64,000 nt of DNA from Dehalococcoidia bacterium (GTDB lineage Bacteria > Chloroflexota > Dehalococcoidia > CAUJGQ01), in NCBI GenBank assembly GCA_035310145.1, contig DATGEL010000094.1:58794-122793 (forward strand). Reading direction: 5' to 3'. Of this stretch, positions 37,091-44,792 are shown piece by piece. A program made the translations under genes and the position numbers. The notes under the pieces are model-generated. The model worked only from the letters and a program-made list of their open reading frames with translations, was not told where the DNA came from and did not search any database. The first letter of the stretch is position 1. Each line of letters begins with the position of its first letter.

Positions 37091-37498
37091 TGACCTTTAT
37101 CCTCGATGCCGACTGGATCATTGAGGCGGCGGCCGGGCGGCCGCGGGCGACGGGGACGCTCGTGCGGCCTTGCGTCGCGCGCGATCGCCGTCAGCGTGAT
37201 CACGGCGGCGGAAATCCACGAAGCGGCCTTCAGTTCCTCGAATCCCGATGCCAGGATCGCTGGTTTGCGCGCCTTTCTGCAGCCGTTCCAACTGCTGGGT
37301 GTCAACGAGCCGATTGCAATCCGTTTCGCGGAAATTCGCGCTTATCTGCGCCGACGTCGCCAGATCATCTCGGACTTCGATATCCTGCTCGGAGCAACGG
37401 CGCTCCACCATGATCTGACCGTGCTTACGTTCAACCGCCGTCATTTCGAGCGCATCCCCGATCTGCGCCTCTACCATGCGGACGACGGCCAGGTGTGA
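37090..37498 (+). pseudogene. PIN-domain (VapC-type) toxin with frameshift
   Basis: The ATG at 37090 begins MTFILDADWIIEAAAGRPRA, with the first PIN acidic residue (LDADW), but that frame degenerates after about residue 27. The expected continuation LASRAIAVSVITAAEIHEAA, with the second acidic residue (AEIHE), and later SDFDILLGATALHHDLTVLT (third acidic residues) and the end are in the +1 frame through 37498. The switch falls around 37160-37180. Either the toxin is inactivated by a 1-base insertion (or 2-base loss) or there is a sequence error. Apart from the shift all PIN motifs are intact, so decay would be recent. Confidence 0.75.
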
Positions 37499-37543
37499 GT
37501 TCCATCCGCGATGCTCAGTGATCGAGAACGCCTCGCTCGCGGC

Positions 37544-38338
37544 CTATGTTCCCGGCAACGGCCGCGGCACGTCGCCGGCGGTGAGGCCGCCGTCTACCAC
37601 CAGCGCGTGGCCGGTGATGTACGAGGCCTCATCCGAGCAGAGAAAGAGCACCGCTCGCGCGATCTCCTCCGGCCGGCCCACGCGGCCCAGCAGCACGCGC
37701 TGGCCCATCTGCTGCCAGACCGGCTCCTGCTGCTCCGCCGGCAGCTCGGCGATGTTGCGGAAGATCGGCGTGCGGATGATGCCCGGGCAGACGCAGTTGA
37801 CGCGGATGCCGTCGCGCCCCACTTCGGCGGCGATCGAGCGCGTGAGGTTGATCACGCCCGCCTTCGCCGCGCTGTAGGCGTGCAGCAGCGCCGAGCCGCG
37901 CAGGCCCGCGACCGAGGCCGTGCTCACGATCGCGCCGCCGCCCGCCTTGCGCAGCTCCGGAATTGCGTACTTGCAGCCTAAATAAATCGACTTCAGGTCC
38001 ACGTCGATCACGAGATCCCAGTCATCTTCGACGATCTCGGTGATGCTGCCGCCGCGGCCCAGCCCGGCGTTGTTGTAGAGCAGGTCGAGCTTGCCGAAAC
38101 GCTCTACGGCGGTGCGCACCATGCCGGCCACGTCTTCGGCCACGGAGACATCGGTGTGGACGTAGGCCGCCTTGCTGCCGGCCGCCTCGATCTCGGCCAG
38201 CACCGTCTTGCCGCGTTCATCCTGCACGTCTGCAAGCAACACCGCGGCGCCCTCGGCCGCGAACAGCCGCGCCGTCGCCGCGCCGATGCCCGAGGCCGCG
38301 CCCGTGATCAGCGCGACTTTGCCGTCGAGCCTGCCCAT
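37544..38338 (-). CDS. short-chain dehydrogenase/reductase
   Basis: A 264-residue classical SDR: T12-GAASGIG cofactor motif, D37 in LLADV (NAD preference), NNAG at 89-92, catalytic S142, Y155 and K159 (YSAAK), and [13 protein letters not shown] at the C-terminus. ATG 38338 follows GGAGGGG. It lies downstream of the alcohol dehydrogenase on the same strand, separated only by a heptad array, so the two oxidoreductases probably act in one catabolic route. Substrate unknown. Confidence 0.9.
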   Translation of the reverse strand: MGRLDGKVALITGAASGIGAATARLFAAEGAAVLLADVQDERGKTVLAEIEAAGSKAAYVHTDVSVAEDVAGMVRTAVERFGKLDLLYNNAGLGRGGSITEIVEDDWDLVIDVDLKSIYLGCKYAIPELRKAGGGAIVSTASVAGLRGSALLHAYSAAKAGVINLTRSIAAEVGRDGIRVNCVCPGIIRTPIFRNIAELPAEQQEPVWQQMGQRVLLGRVGRPEEIARAVLFLCSDEASYITGHALVVDGGLTAGDVPRPLPGT

Positions 38339-38355
38339 ACGCCCCTCCGGGGCGA

Positions 38356-38472
38356 GGAAATAGGAGAGAGGAAAGAGAAAATAGGACCGAGGTGAGAACC
38401 GTTCCCCCCTATTTTCTATTTCCTGAATTCTATTTCCTCGTACCTCGCTCCTGGTTCCTCGTTCCTCGTTCC
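38356..38472. repeat. heptanucleotide foldback array 5
   Basis: Left arm: ggaaata, ggagaga, ggaaaga, gaaaata, ggaccga, ggtgaga (38356-38397). Right arm: tattttc, tatttcc, tgaattc, tatttcc, tcgtacc, tcgctcc, tggttcc, tcgttcc, tcgttcc (38410-38472). The 7-base phase is unbroken within each arm and the arms are complementary (for example ggaaata/tatttcc). The right arm ends on the first base of the alcohol dehydrogenase stop codon. Confidence 0.8.
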
Positions 38473-39503
38473 TACGGCCGGTACACCACCTTGCACTCGT
38501 GCGGGTCGGAGAGCGCCTTGAACGCCGCCGGCAGGCCGTCCAGGTCGGTGATGCGCGTGACCAGCGGCGAGGTGTCCACGGCGCCCTCCGCAATCGCGCC
38601 CAGCGCCTCGGCGAACTCTTCCGCAGTGTAGCCGAGCACAAAGTGCAGCGAGCACTGCTTGTTGATGCCGGCGCGCGGGAAGAAACGGTCCTGTGTCATG
38701 CAGACGCCGACGACGATCACACGCCCGTGCAGCGCCACGTTGTCGATCGCCTGCTGAATCGTGCCTTCGACGCCCACGCACTCGAACACGACCTGCGGCA
38801 GGCCGCCGTGCTCCACCAGCCATTCCGTGGTGTTCGCTTCGGCCGGGTTGAGCAGCGCGTCGGCGCCGAGTTTGTGCGCCAGCTCGCGGCGCGGTGCCGC
38901 CGGGTCGCTGACGGTCACGTGCTCAACGCCCTCGTGCTTGAGCCAGAGCAGGGTCATCAGCCCGATCGGCCCGGCGCCCATCACCAGCACCCGCTCGCCG
39001 GCGTGCAGCTTCGCCTCGCGCACGGCGTGCAGGCCGACGCCGCAGGGCTCGGTGGTGGCGGCGACGTGGTCAGGCACGCCGTCGGGCACGCGCAGCAAGA
39101 GCGGCACGCTCAGCAGCACGTACTCTCCGTAGGCGCCGGGATACTCGGTACTGTAGCCGATCGCCTGGTGGCCGCGCGGCGAGGACGGGTCGGGCAGCAC
39201 CGGCACGCTGGTCACGCGCGTGCCGGGTGGGAAGGCCTCGCCACCGGGGCCGGCCTCCACCACCTCGGCAACGAACTCGTGGCCCATCACCACGCCGCGG
39301 TCGAGATCGATCACCGAGCCGACGGGCAGCTTGTTGCCCTCGGTCGAGCCGACCAGATCGTCGGCGTACCGGGCGAAATGCAGGTCGCTGCCGCAGATGC
39401 CACAGCCGCGCACCCGCGCCAGCACCTGCAACGGCCCAGGCTTCGGCCGCTCGACCTCGCCAACCGTCAGTTCGCCGCCGCGGCGCAGGAGCATTGCACG
39501 CAT
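38472..39503 (-). CDS. zinc-binding alcohol dehydrogenase family protein
   Basis: A 343-residue medium-chain dehydrogenase. The catalytic zinc ligands are C37 (CGICGSD) and G-H75-E76; the Rossmann motif is [17 protein letters not shown]. The structural-zinc lobe with four closely spaced Cys is absent, as in a subset of these enzymes. [17 protein letters not shown] and [14 protein letters not shown] are family-typical. ATG 39503 follows GAGGTGAGG. It precedes the SDR gene in a probable two-gene operon; substrate is likely a secondary alcohol or sugar alcohol, not predictable further. Confidence 0.88.
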   Translation of the reverse strand: MRAMLLRRGGELTVGEVERPKPGPLQVLARVRGCGICGSDLHFARYADDLVGSTEGNKLPVGSVIDLDRGVVMGHEFVAEVVEAGPGGEAFPPGTRVTSVPVLPDPSSPRGHQAIGYSTEYPGAYGEYVLLSVPLLLRVPDGVPDHVAATTEPCGVGLHAVREAKLHAGERVLVMGAGPIGLMTLLWLKHEGVEHVTVSDPAAPRRELAHKLGADALLNPAEANTTEWLVEHGGLPQVVFECVGVEGTIQQAIDNVALHGRVIVVGVCMTQDRFFPRAGINKQCSLHFVLGYTAEEFAEALGAIAEGAVDTSPLVTRITDLDGLPAAFKALSDPHECKVVYRP

Positions 39504-39817
39504 CGTAGCCTCACCTCTCGGTCCCCTCCCCAGCGCCGCTGGAGAGGGGAGGATTTTGGAAGGAGTACGGATTGGTGGGGAGGATGGCTCCTCCTCCGCG
39601 AACGCGGCCGGGTCGCCCGACCAGCAGTCGTCTGGCTGCAGCCTCGTGGGCACCGTCACGGTACGCAATGCGGCGGCTACGGCAAAGTCGCCGGGCAGTA
39701 TCGCCCCGGCATGGTCCGTCACCCGGACGGCTGATGCTGCTCGGCCGGACTCGGTGCTTTGCTGTGCGCGGACGGATCGGGCAGGCGGTGCAGGCGCCGC
39801 CACGCCGGGGAGGGTGA
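39504..39817. repeat. divergent spacer with palindromic element
   Basis: These 314 bases lie between the divergent alcohol dehydrogenase and FNT-like genes. At 39522-39550 TCCCCTCCCCAG...CGCTGGAGAGGGGA is another member of the palindromic repeat family. The remainder shows no gene; GGGGAGGG just before 39818 is the ribosome-binding site of the next gene. Confidence 0.6.
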
Positions 39818-40150
39818 ATGCGGCGAAACCAGACGGGCGATCCGCCGCGGGCCGGCTCCGTGCCCGCTGCGGCCGACCGCGATGAGCTGGGCCAGCCGGC
39901 GCCGCCGGTGGTCGAGCTTTCCAGGGGAGAGCACCGGGAGGCCGAACAGCGCTCGGCCGTGCGTGCGCCGGTCGTCTACAAGGCGATTCGGCGTGAGGGC
40001 GAGGACGAGCTGCGCCGGCCGGCCCGCGCGCTGGCGTGGTCCGGGTTTGCGGCCGGCCTCTCGATGGGCTTCTCGCTGGTGGCGGCGCTGAACCATGCGC
40101 AGGTCGTCGCCGGTTCGACAAGCGCTGCCGGCGCGCAAAGCGAGCAGTGA
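39818..40150 (+). CDS. truncated formate/nitrite transporter-like protein
   Basis: A 110-residue protein whose end part matches the N-terminus of FNT-family channels: APVVYKAIRREGEDELRRPA then RALAWSGFAAGLSMGFSLVA, the first membrane helix. Full-length members have about 250-330 residues and six helices; here the frame stops after one helix with a polar tail (VAGSTSAAGAQSEQ). A good ribosome-binding site (GGGGAGGG) and a four-base GTGA overlap with the next gene argue that it is still translated. It may be a decayed channel or a small single-span protein derived from one. Confidence 0.6.
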   Translation: MRRNQTGDPPRAGSVPAAADRDELGQPAPPVVELSRGEHREAEQRSAVRAPVVYKAIRREGEDELRRPARALAWSGFAAGLSMGFSLVAALNHAQVVAGSTSAAGAQSEQ

Positions 40151-40749
40151 ACGATCCGCCCGCGTCCGAGCCCGGTGCGCCTCGGCGACGGCGCATCCAC
40201 TGGCCGCCCGGCGTGCCCGACGCGGTCTTCGCCCCGCTCTCCGCCGCCGGGTTGATGCTGATCGTCGGGGCGCTGGGCACGGTGGCGCAGCAGCCGTGGC
40301 TCTTTCCCAGCCTCGGCCCCACCGCGTTCTTGCAGGCCGAGTATCCCGCGCACCGTACGGCGCGCCTCTATCATGTGATCGCGGGGCACGGCGTCGGGTT
40401 GGCGGCCGGGCTAATCGCCGTCTGGCTGGTGGGAGCAAGCAGCAGTTCCTCGGTGCTCGTCGTACACCACCTGACCGCCGCGCGCACCTGGGCCGCCGTG
40501 ATCGCCGTGGCGCTGACGATCGCCGGCTCGCTGCTGCTGCGCGCCTCGCACCCGCCGGCCGTTTCCACCAGCATGCTGCTGGCGCTGGGCAGTTTCCGGC
40601 CTACCTGGCACGACGCACTGACGATCGCCGTCGGTGTGCTCGTCGTGGCGCTTACGGGCGAGCTGCTGCGCCGCGCCCGGCTGGGCAACGCTCCCGGCGC
40701 GACGCCCCGCGACCCGCCCAACCCCAATTCCCGCGACGCCCTGGTCTGA
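40147..40749 (+). CDS. HPP family membrane protein
   Basis: A 200-residue integral membrane protein of the HPP family, named after a His-Pro-Pro motif seen here in RASHPPAVSTSMLLALG. Four to five spans are visible: AVFAPLSAAGLMLIVGALGT, HVIAGHGVGLAAGLIAVWLV, TWAAVIAVALTIAGSLLL, DALTIAVGVLVVALTGELL. Cyanobacterial and plastid relatives have been linked to nitrite transport. The GTG start overlaps the stop of the FNT-like fragment, so translation is coupled; an FNT fragment plus HPP hints at a nitrite or small-anion role. Confidence 0.82.
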   Translation: MNDPPASEPGAPRRRRIHWPPGVPDAVFAPLSAAGLMLIVGALGTVAQQPWLFPSLGPTAFLQAEYPAHRTARLYHVIAGHGVGLAAGLIAVWLVGASSSSSVLVVHHLTAARTWAAVIAVALTIAGSLLLRASHPPAVSTSMLLALGSFRPTWHDALTIAVGVLVVALTGELLRRARLGNAPGATPRDPPNPNSRDALV

Positions 40750-40935
40750 GCCTCGGCGGCGCGCAAACGGCGGCGGCTACTTCCTGATCGGCGCACCCGT
40801 ATAGCCCGTCGGAGGGATCGAGCCGCGCGCCGGCGGCGGTACGATCCGCATGACGGCAGCCGCACCCGCCCGCGGCGGACTCCGAGGGTGGCCGCCACAC
40901 CGGCAGTGGCGACACATAGGACATAGGGCGGTGAG

Positions 40936-41055
40936 ATGGCAAACGCTACCGTGCCGCCGGCGCCCCTGCCGCCGGACCCGCTGCCGCCACCCGCCGAGCC
41001 ACCCCGCCCCGATCCGCTGCCGCCCGCACCGGAGCCACCGCGACGGCCGGTCTGA
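40936..41055 (+). CDS. possible proline-rich mini-protein (39 aa)
   Basis: A short frame from ATG 40936, with GGGCGGTGAG ahead, encodes MANATVPPAPLPPDPLPPPA and then EPPRPDPLPPAPEPPRRPV: about half proline, in repeating P-P-x units. It is followed by other mini-protein genes on the same strand. It might be a real small polyproline protein; a chance frame in GC-rich DNA cannot be excluded, although the periodicity and the matching start signal favour coding. Confidence 0.35.
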   Translation: MANATVPPAPLPPDPLPPPAEPPRPDPLPPAPEPPRRPV

Positions 41056-41145
41056 GGCAGCGCCGGCGCGGGCAACGCACACAGGGCATCCCGCCGTTTG
41101 CAGTCAGGTCAACGTGCCAGTTTACGGGGTAAGGAGTGTCCGGCG

Positions 41146-41427
41146 ATGACCATGCAGACCGCAACCCAGCACACCGAGGGCGAGGGCAAACAGCCCACAC
41201 ATGTACATCCATCGACCGTGCATACGCACGATCACTACCACGTCACGCATCATCACAAAGGCGGCATCACCGGCGACTGGGAGCACCGCACCGCCTGGCA
41301 CACGCACGAGCACAACCACGCGCTGCTGACGCACTCGCACGACTACAACCAGGACGACGAGGTCGCGGGCCATCCCAAGGAGGCACACGTCCACGACCAC
41401 ACGGCGCCAAACCAGCCGCACGTCTGA
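41146..41427 (+). CDS. histidine-rich protein (probable metal binder)
   Basis: A 93-residue soluble protein with about 20 His residues, spaced as in HVHPSTVHTHDHYHVTHHHK, HRTAWHTHEHNHALLTHSHD and EAHVHDHTAPNQPHV. Such composition suggests binding or storage of nickel, zinc, copper or cobalt. AAGGAG lies nine bases before the ATG at 41146. It belongs to a run of small same-strand genes (Pro-rich, His-rich, basic, Cys-rich) beside other metal-related genes. No named family recognised. Confidence 0.72.
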   Translation: MTMQTATQHTEGEGKQPTHVHPSTVHTHDHYHVTHHHKGGITGDWEHRTAWHTHEHNHALLTHSHDYNQDDEVAGHPKEAHVHDHTAPNQPHV

Positions 41428-41471
41428 GCCGGCCGAAAAGCGTCGAGCACCGGCAGAGGTGAGGTGATCTC

Positions 41472-41642
41472 ATGCCCGGAGGAAAGCACCTGAAAGGCGT
41501 CGGCTCGAAAGAGCAGCGCATGTACGAAGAGATCAAGAAGGACGCGGAGCGGTCCGGCCGCTACGGCGACCGGGCCGAGGAGGTCGCCGCCCGCACGGTG
41601 CTGAAGCGCCACAAGGAAGAGGGCCACAAGAAGGGGCAGTAA
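41472..41642 (+). CDS. small basic conserved protein (56 aa)
   Basis: A 56-residue highly charged protein, MPGGKHLKGVGSKEQRMYEE followed by IKKDAERSGRYGDRAEEVAA and RTVLKRHKEEGHKKGQ. The pattern (KEQRMYEHIK..YGDRAEEVAARTV) matches short helical proteins often annotated as plasmid-stabilisation or ChaB-like. It lies 44 bases after the His-rich gene and likely shares its transcript. Function unknown; the length and helix-rich charge pattern are conserved in such proteins. Confidence 0.7.
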   Translation: MPGGKHLKGVGSKEQRMYEEIKKDAERSGRYGDRAEEVAARTVLKRHKEEGHKKGQ

Positions 41643-41815
41643 GGCCCTGGCCCCCACCCCCCGGTTCATCTCTCTTGCCCCCAATTCCAGGGGAAGGGGA
41701 GATCTATCAGCGGATGGGTTGGGGCTGAAGGCGCGGCGTGGAAGCTCCCCTCGCCCAGGATTGGGACCGTGAGATTGACCGGGGGTGAGGGCCGACGGCC
41801 GGGGTGAGGATACGG
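41643..41815. repeat. palindromic elements between mini-protein genes
   Basis: Two members of the palindromic family: 41650-41720 with CCCCCAATTCCAGGGG and 41747-41815 with CCCCTCGCCCAGGATTGGG followed by GGGGGTGAGGGCC and a second GGGGTGAGG. Together they fill the spacer. Confidence 0.65.
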
Positions 41816-41834
41816 CCCGCAAAGGAGAGAGATC

Positions 41835-42017
41835 ATGGCGTTCATTCAGTCGTGTCCCAACTGCGGCATGCCGCGGGAGGACTGGCAGGGCAACGGCGGC
41901 CGGGGCTACCAGCGCGGCCGCGAGACGTTTTGCTGCGAAGGCTGCGCCACGGGCAGCGGCTGCACCTGCACCTCGCGCGCGCACGAGGCGGGGCGGCTTG
42001 GCAACGACGTCGACTGA
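41835..42017 (+). CDS. cysteine-rich metallothionein-like protein
   Basis: A 60-residue protein with eight or nine Cys: SCPNCGMPREDW, then ETFCCEGCATGSGCTCTSRA. C-x-x-C, C-C-x-x-C and C-x-C pairs can form zinc ribbons or a small metal cluster; the sequence is similar to short bacterial metallothionein-like or treble-clef proteins. It starts at ATG 41835 after GGAGAGAG. With the His-rich protein upstream it suggests metal handling. Confidence 0.75.
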   Translation: MAFIQSCPNCGMPREDWQGNGGRGYQRGRETFCCEGCATGSGCTCTSRAHEAGRLGNDVD

Positions 42018-42182
42018 CCGGCCTCGTGGCTTCACGTACGCCGACGCGCCCGTTCCACCCGCTGCAGCAACGCAAACCGCATCTTGGACCCGTCGCCGGC
42101 CCTCGCCATGGGGACGCGCGGCGGGTTCCCTGCTGCGCGGGTTCGGTACACTACGTCCGGTCGAGAGGAGAGCGAGCCGGCG

Positions 42183-42878
42183 GTGAGCGGGCATACAGGG
42201 CGGAATGCGCAGCCGCGCCCAATCGTCGTGCAGGCCGGCGACGCACAGCTGGTAGGCGATCTGACACTGCCGGAGCAGGCGAAGGCGCTCATCGCCTTCG
42301 CCCATGGCAGCGGCAGCAGCCACCGCAGCCCGCGCAACCGGCAGGTGGCGGCGGCCCTGAACGTCGTCGGCTTCGCCACGCTGCTCTTCGATCTGCTCAC
42401 GCCGGCTGAGGCGGACGTCGACGAACGCAGCGCGGCACACCGCTTCGATATTCCCCTGCTTGGCCAGCGCATGATCGGTGCTGTCGATTGGCTTGGCCGC
42501 ACCGCGGAGACGCGGGCGCTGCCGATCGGGCTGTTCGGCGCCAGCACGGGCGCCGCGGCGGCGCTGCTGGCCGCCGCTGCCCGGCCGAAAGCCGTCGGCG
42601 CGGTCGTCTCACGCGGCGGGCGGCCGGACCTGGCCGGCGCTGCCCTGACACGGGTGCAGGCGCCGGTGCTGCTGATCGTCGGCGGCGATGACCGCGCGGT
42701 GATCGAGCTGAACCGGCAGGCGCTGGCCCGCCTGAGCGCCGAGGCCGTGCTGGAGCTGGTGCCCGGCGCCACGCACCTCTTCGAAGAGCCCGGCGCCCTC
42801 GCCCAGGTCGTGCGGCTGGCGTCGACCTGGTTTGCCCGCCATCTCGGCGCGACGGCGGCGCCCGCAACGGGTTCCTGA
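42183..42878 (+). CDS. alpha/beta hydrolase (dienelactone hydrolase-like)
   Basis: A 231-residue serine hydrolase. The nucleophile elbow is GLFGASTGAAAALLAAA (G-x-S-x-G), the acid lies in LLIVGGDDRAVIELN and the His in VPGATHLFEEPGALA. The oxyanion-side segment IAFAHGSGSSHRSPRNR is typical of this subgroup, often found with phosphoribosyltransferase domains in larger proteins. GTG 42183 is preferred, with GAGGAGAG upstream. It converges on the COG4315 gene, separated by a strong terminator. Substrate unknown. Confidence 0.85.
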   Translation: MSGHTGRNAQPRPIVVQAGDAQLVGDLTLPEQAKALIAFAHGSGSSHRSPRNRQVAAALNVVGFATLLFDLLTPAEADVDERSAAHRFDIPLLGQRMIGAVDWLGRTAETRALPIGLFGASTGAAAALLAAAARPKAVGAVVSRGGRPDLAGAALTRVQAPVLLIVGGDDRAVIELNRQALARLSAEAVLELVPGATHLFEEPGALAQVVRLASTWFARHLGATAAPATGS

Positions 42879-42907
42879 CGCGTCAGATTGCCGGCGGCGC
42901 CACAATG

Positions 42908-42945
42908 CCCAGCGCTCAGCCCGGCTGTGCGGGCTGAGCGCTGGG
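42908..42945. terminator. strong bidirectional hairpin terminator
   Basis: Perfect 16-bp stem CCCAGCGCTCAGCCCG / CGGGCTGAGCGCTGGG around a six-base loop, between the convergent hydrolase and COG4315 genes. Confidence 0.8.
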
Positions 42946-42981
42946 CCCTGTTCGGTATCGAGGAGCGATGGCCGCGGTTGC

Positions 42982-43431
42982 CTACGGCATGGCCGCGTAC
43001 CAGACACCGCCGATGCCCTGGCCGTTCGTGTCGCCGGGGTTCATGTCACCGGAGAAGTAGTAGAGCGGCATGCCGTTGTAGGTCACCTGCATGCTGCCGT
43101 CGTCGCGCGTGATCACGTCCAGCGTGCCGGTGGCGCCGTCGGGCAGGGTCAGGTCGCCGGCGGGTGGCTGGAACGCGGGCCAGATGTTGGCGCAGCCGCC
43201 GCTGCAGGTGCTCATGCCCGGCGCATCGTTGGCGAACGTGTAGAGCGTCATGCCGTTGGCGTCGGTCAGGATCGCCATACCGAGGTTGTCGTTCTGCGCG
43301 ACCAGCACCGTGGGGCTGGTTTGTGCTCGGGCGGCCCGGCCGGCGCCGAGCGCGGCCAGGGTCGCCAGGGCAGCGAGCAGGATCCAGAGACGAGCGGTCG
43401 CAGGCAGCCGCAGCGCGGTGGAAGTAGTCAT
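42982..43431 (-). CDS. secreted COG4315-type protein (Yx(F/W/Y)xxD repeats)
   Basis: A 149-residue exported protein. The signal peptide has Arg followed by LWILLAALATLAALGAG and a likely cleavage after ARA-Q. The mature part has the family motif twice: MTLYTFANDAPGMSTCSGGC, with NIWPAF, and MPLYYFSGDMNPGDTNGQG, with GVWYAA. Two Cys in the middle may form a disulfide. Relatives are small extracytoplasmic proteins of unknown function, sometimes linked to redox or heme environments. ATG 43431 follows AAGGAAGG. Confidence 0.87.
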   Translation of the reverse strand: MTTSTALRLPATARLWILLAALATLAALGAGRAARAQTSPTVLVAQNDNLGMAILTDANGMTLYTFANDAPGMSTCSGGCANIWPAFQPPAGDLTLPDGATGTLDVITRDDGSMQVTYNGMPLYYFSGDMNPGDTNGQGIGGVWYAAMP

Positions 43432-43649
43432 CACGCACCTTCCTTGCACGGAGAACGGAATTTCGACCCATTCGTGGGGATTGTACCGGATTCTGAAGAT
43501 CGCCATGCGGCGGGGCGGCCGCCCTGGCGTAGCCCGATCGGGGTGCGGCTCGTGATGGCCGCGTCGATGGTGATACGTGATCGACGGCGCCGCCGGATGT
43601 ATGCCGGCGTTGCAAGATCGCAACGGGGACCGATCCAGCGGTAGCGCGG

Positions 43650-44150
43650 TCAATCGCGCTGTTGCCGGCGCCAGGCGGCGAGACCGAAGAGCACGCCGCC
43701 GAGCAGCCACCATGGGTCCCAGAGGAAGAGGTGCCAGCGGGCCGAGGTTTCGCCCAGCCCCGCCGGCGTGGAGATGGCGCCGGACACCATCAGCGCGTGC
43801 TGCACCAGGCTGGCAGCGCCTTCATACAGCGCCATGATCGCAAACGCGGCCCAGCCGGCGGCGAGCAGCAGCCGGCGCGGCAGCACGCGGCCCCAGCGCT
43901 GCACCAGCGCCAGCGCCAGCAGCCCCGCGAGCACCTTCAGCGCGCCGGTGGCCCAGAGGATCGCGATCCAGACCGGGTCGCGTGCCAGCACCAGCCGCGT
44001 GATCGCGGGTGCGTTCGTCTCCACACCCGCGGCGCCGCCAGCCGCCCAGTAAAAGCTCAGCGCAGCGAAAAGCATGGCCCAGGCGAAGGCCGCGTACCCC
44101 GCCCAGGCCAGCGAGGGCGAACGCTTGCTGGAAATCGCCGTGGTTAACAT
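43650..44150 (-). CDS. DUF3995-like membrane protein
   Basis: A 166-residue protein with four membrane spans: SLAWAGYAAFAWAMLFAALS, WIAILWATGALKVLAGLLAL, LLLAAGWAAFAIMALYEGAA and FLWDPWWLLGGVLFGLAAW. The first span with AALSFYWAAGG and the pattern of short loops match DUF3995 proteins, of unknown function. The ATG at 44150 is chosen since the preceding residues are polar and unlikely. No operon partner is certain. Confidence 0.72.
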   Translation of the reverse strand: MLTTAISSKRSPSLAWAGYAAFAWAMLFAALSFYWAAGGAAGVETNAPAITRLVLARDPVWIAILWATGALKVLAGLLALALVQRWGRVLPRRLLLAAGWAAFAIMALYEGAASLVQHALMVSGAISTPAGLGETSARWHLFLWDPWWLLGGVLFGLAAWRRQQRD

Positions 44151-44231
44151 CGCCGCCGCTTTCCGCCCGCCATTGTCGGCAGAGGCGCACATCCCGCCAC
44201 CAGCAACGGGCGCGGGTATCGCTGAATGGCA

Positions 44232-44747
44232 TCAGCCGGGGTTTGCATCCGCCCGCTCCTGGCGTACGGAAGGTGGCCGTCGGCGGCAATACGACGAGTC
44301 CCGCCCGCCGGCCGGCGCCAGGGGTATGGCTCGCCGCTGCACCACCGCCGGCGGGGACGGCAAGTGCAACGCCCGCCAGGCGCTCAGTGCCCCCGGTTGC
44401 GTGGCGGCGTCCACCACCACGGCAGTCGCCTCCTCGTAGAGCACGGCAGTGCCGCTGGCGCAGATCAGCAGCAGCCCCCGGTCGAGGCGCTCAAAATCGA
44501 GATCGACCGCGACGATCGCGTTGGCACCGAGCTGTTCGGCCTGGACGCGCATGCCCGCGATCGCGGCGTCTCTGGCGCATTGCACCTCCTGTTCGCAGAC
44601 CCAGGCGAGTCGCTCGGGATCCTCCAGGGCGCTCGCGCCGCGCCGCCGGCGGCGCAGCGCGAGCGTCGCTTCGCCGCAGACCAGGCCGAGATAGCGCAGC
44701 ACCAGGCGGCCCTGCAGCGTCGCGGTCGTGGTGATCAGCATAGACAT
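44232..44747 (-). CDS. YbjQ/DUF74-family putative heavy-metal-binding protein
   Basis: A 171-residue protein. The N-terminal 105 residues fit the YbjQ fold (pentameric, metal-binding in structures): LITTTATLQGRLVLRYLGLV, RDAAIAGMRVQAEQLGANAI and VAVDLDFERL, ending in LLLICASGTAVLY. The C-terminal about 60 residues are Pro/Arg-rich extra sequence. Biological role is not established; the context here contains other metal-related genes. It lies 45 bases from the site-2 protease gene on the same strand. Confidence 0.78.
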   Translation of the reverse strand: MSMLITTTATLQGRLVLRYLGLVCGEATLALRRRRRGASALEDPERLAWVCEQEVQCARDAAIAGMRVQAEQLGANAIVAVDLDFERLDRGLLLICASGTAVLYEEATAVVVDAATQPGALSAWRALHLPSPPAVVQRRAIPLAPAGGRDSSYCRRRPPSVRQERADANPG

Positions 44748-44792
44748 CGGCTCTTCTCCATCCGATCTGGCGCCGCGGCGCGCGGCCGGTGG

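Noticed and set aside
38356..38472. Heptad array considered as a CRISPR or phage-related repeat
   Set aside because: Unit length 7, no spacer units and no cas genes in the window.
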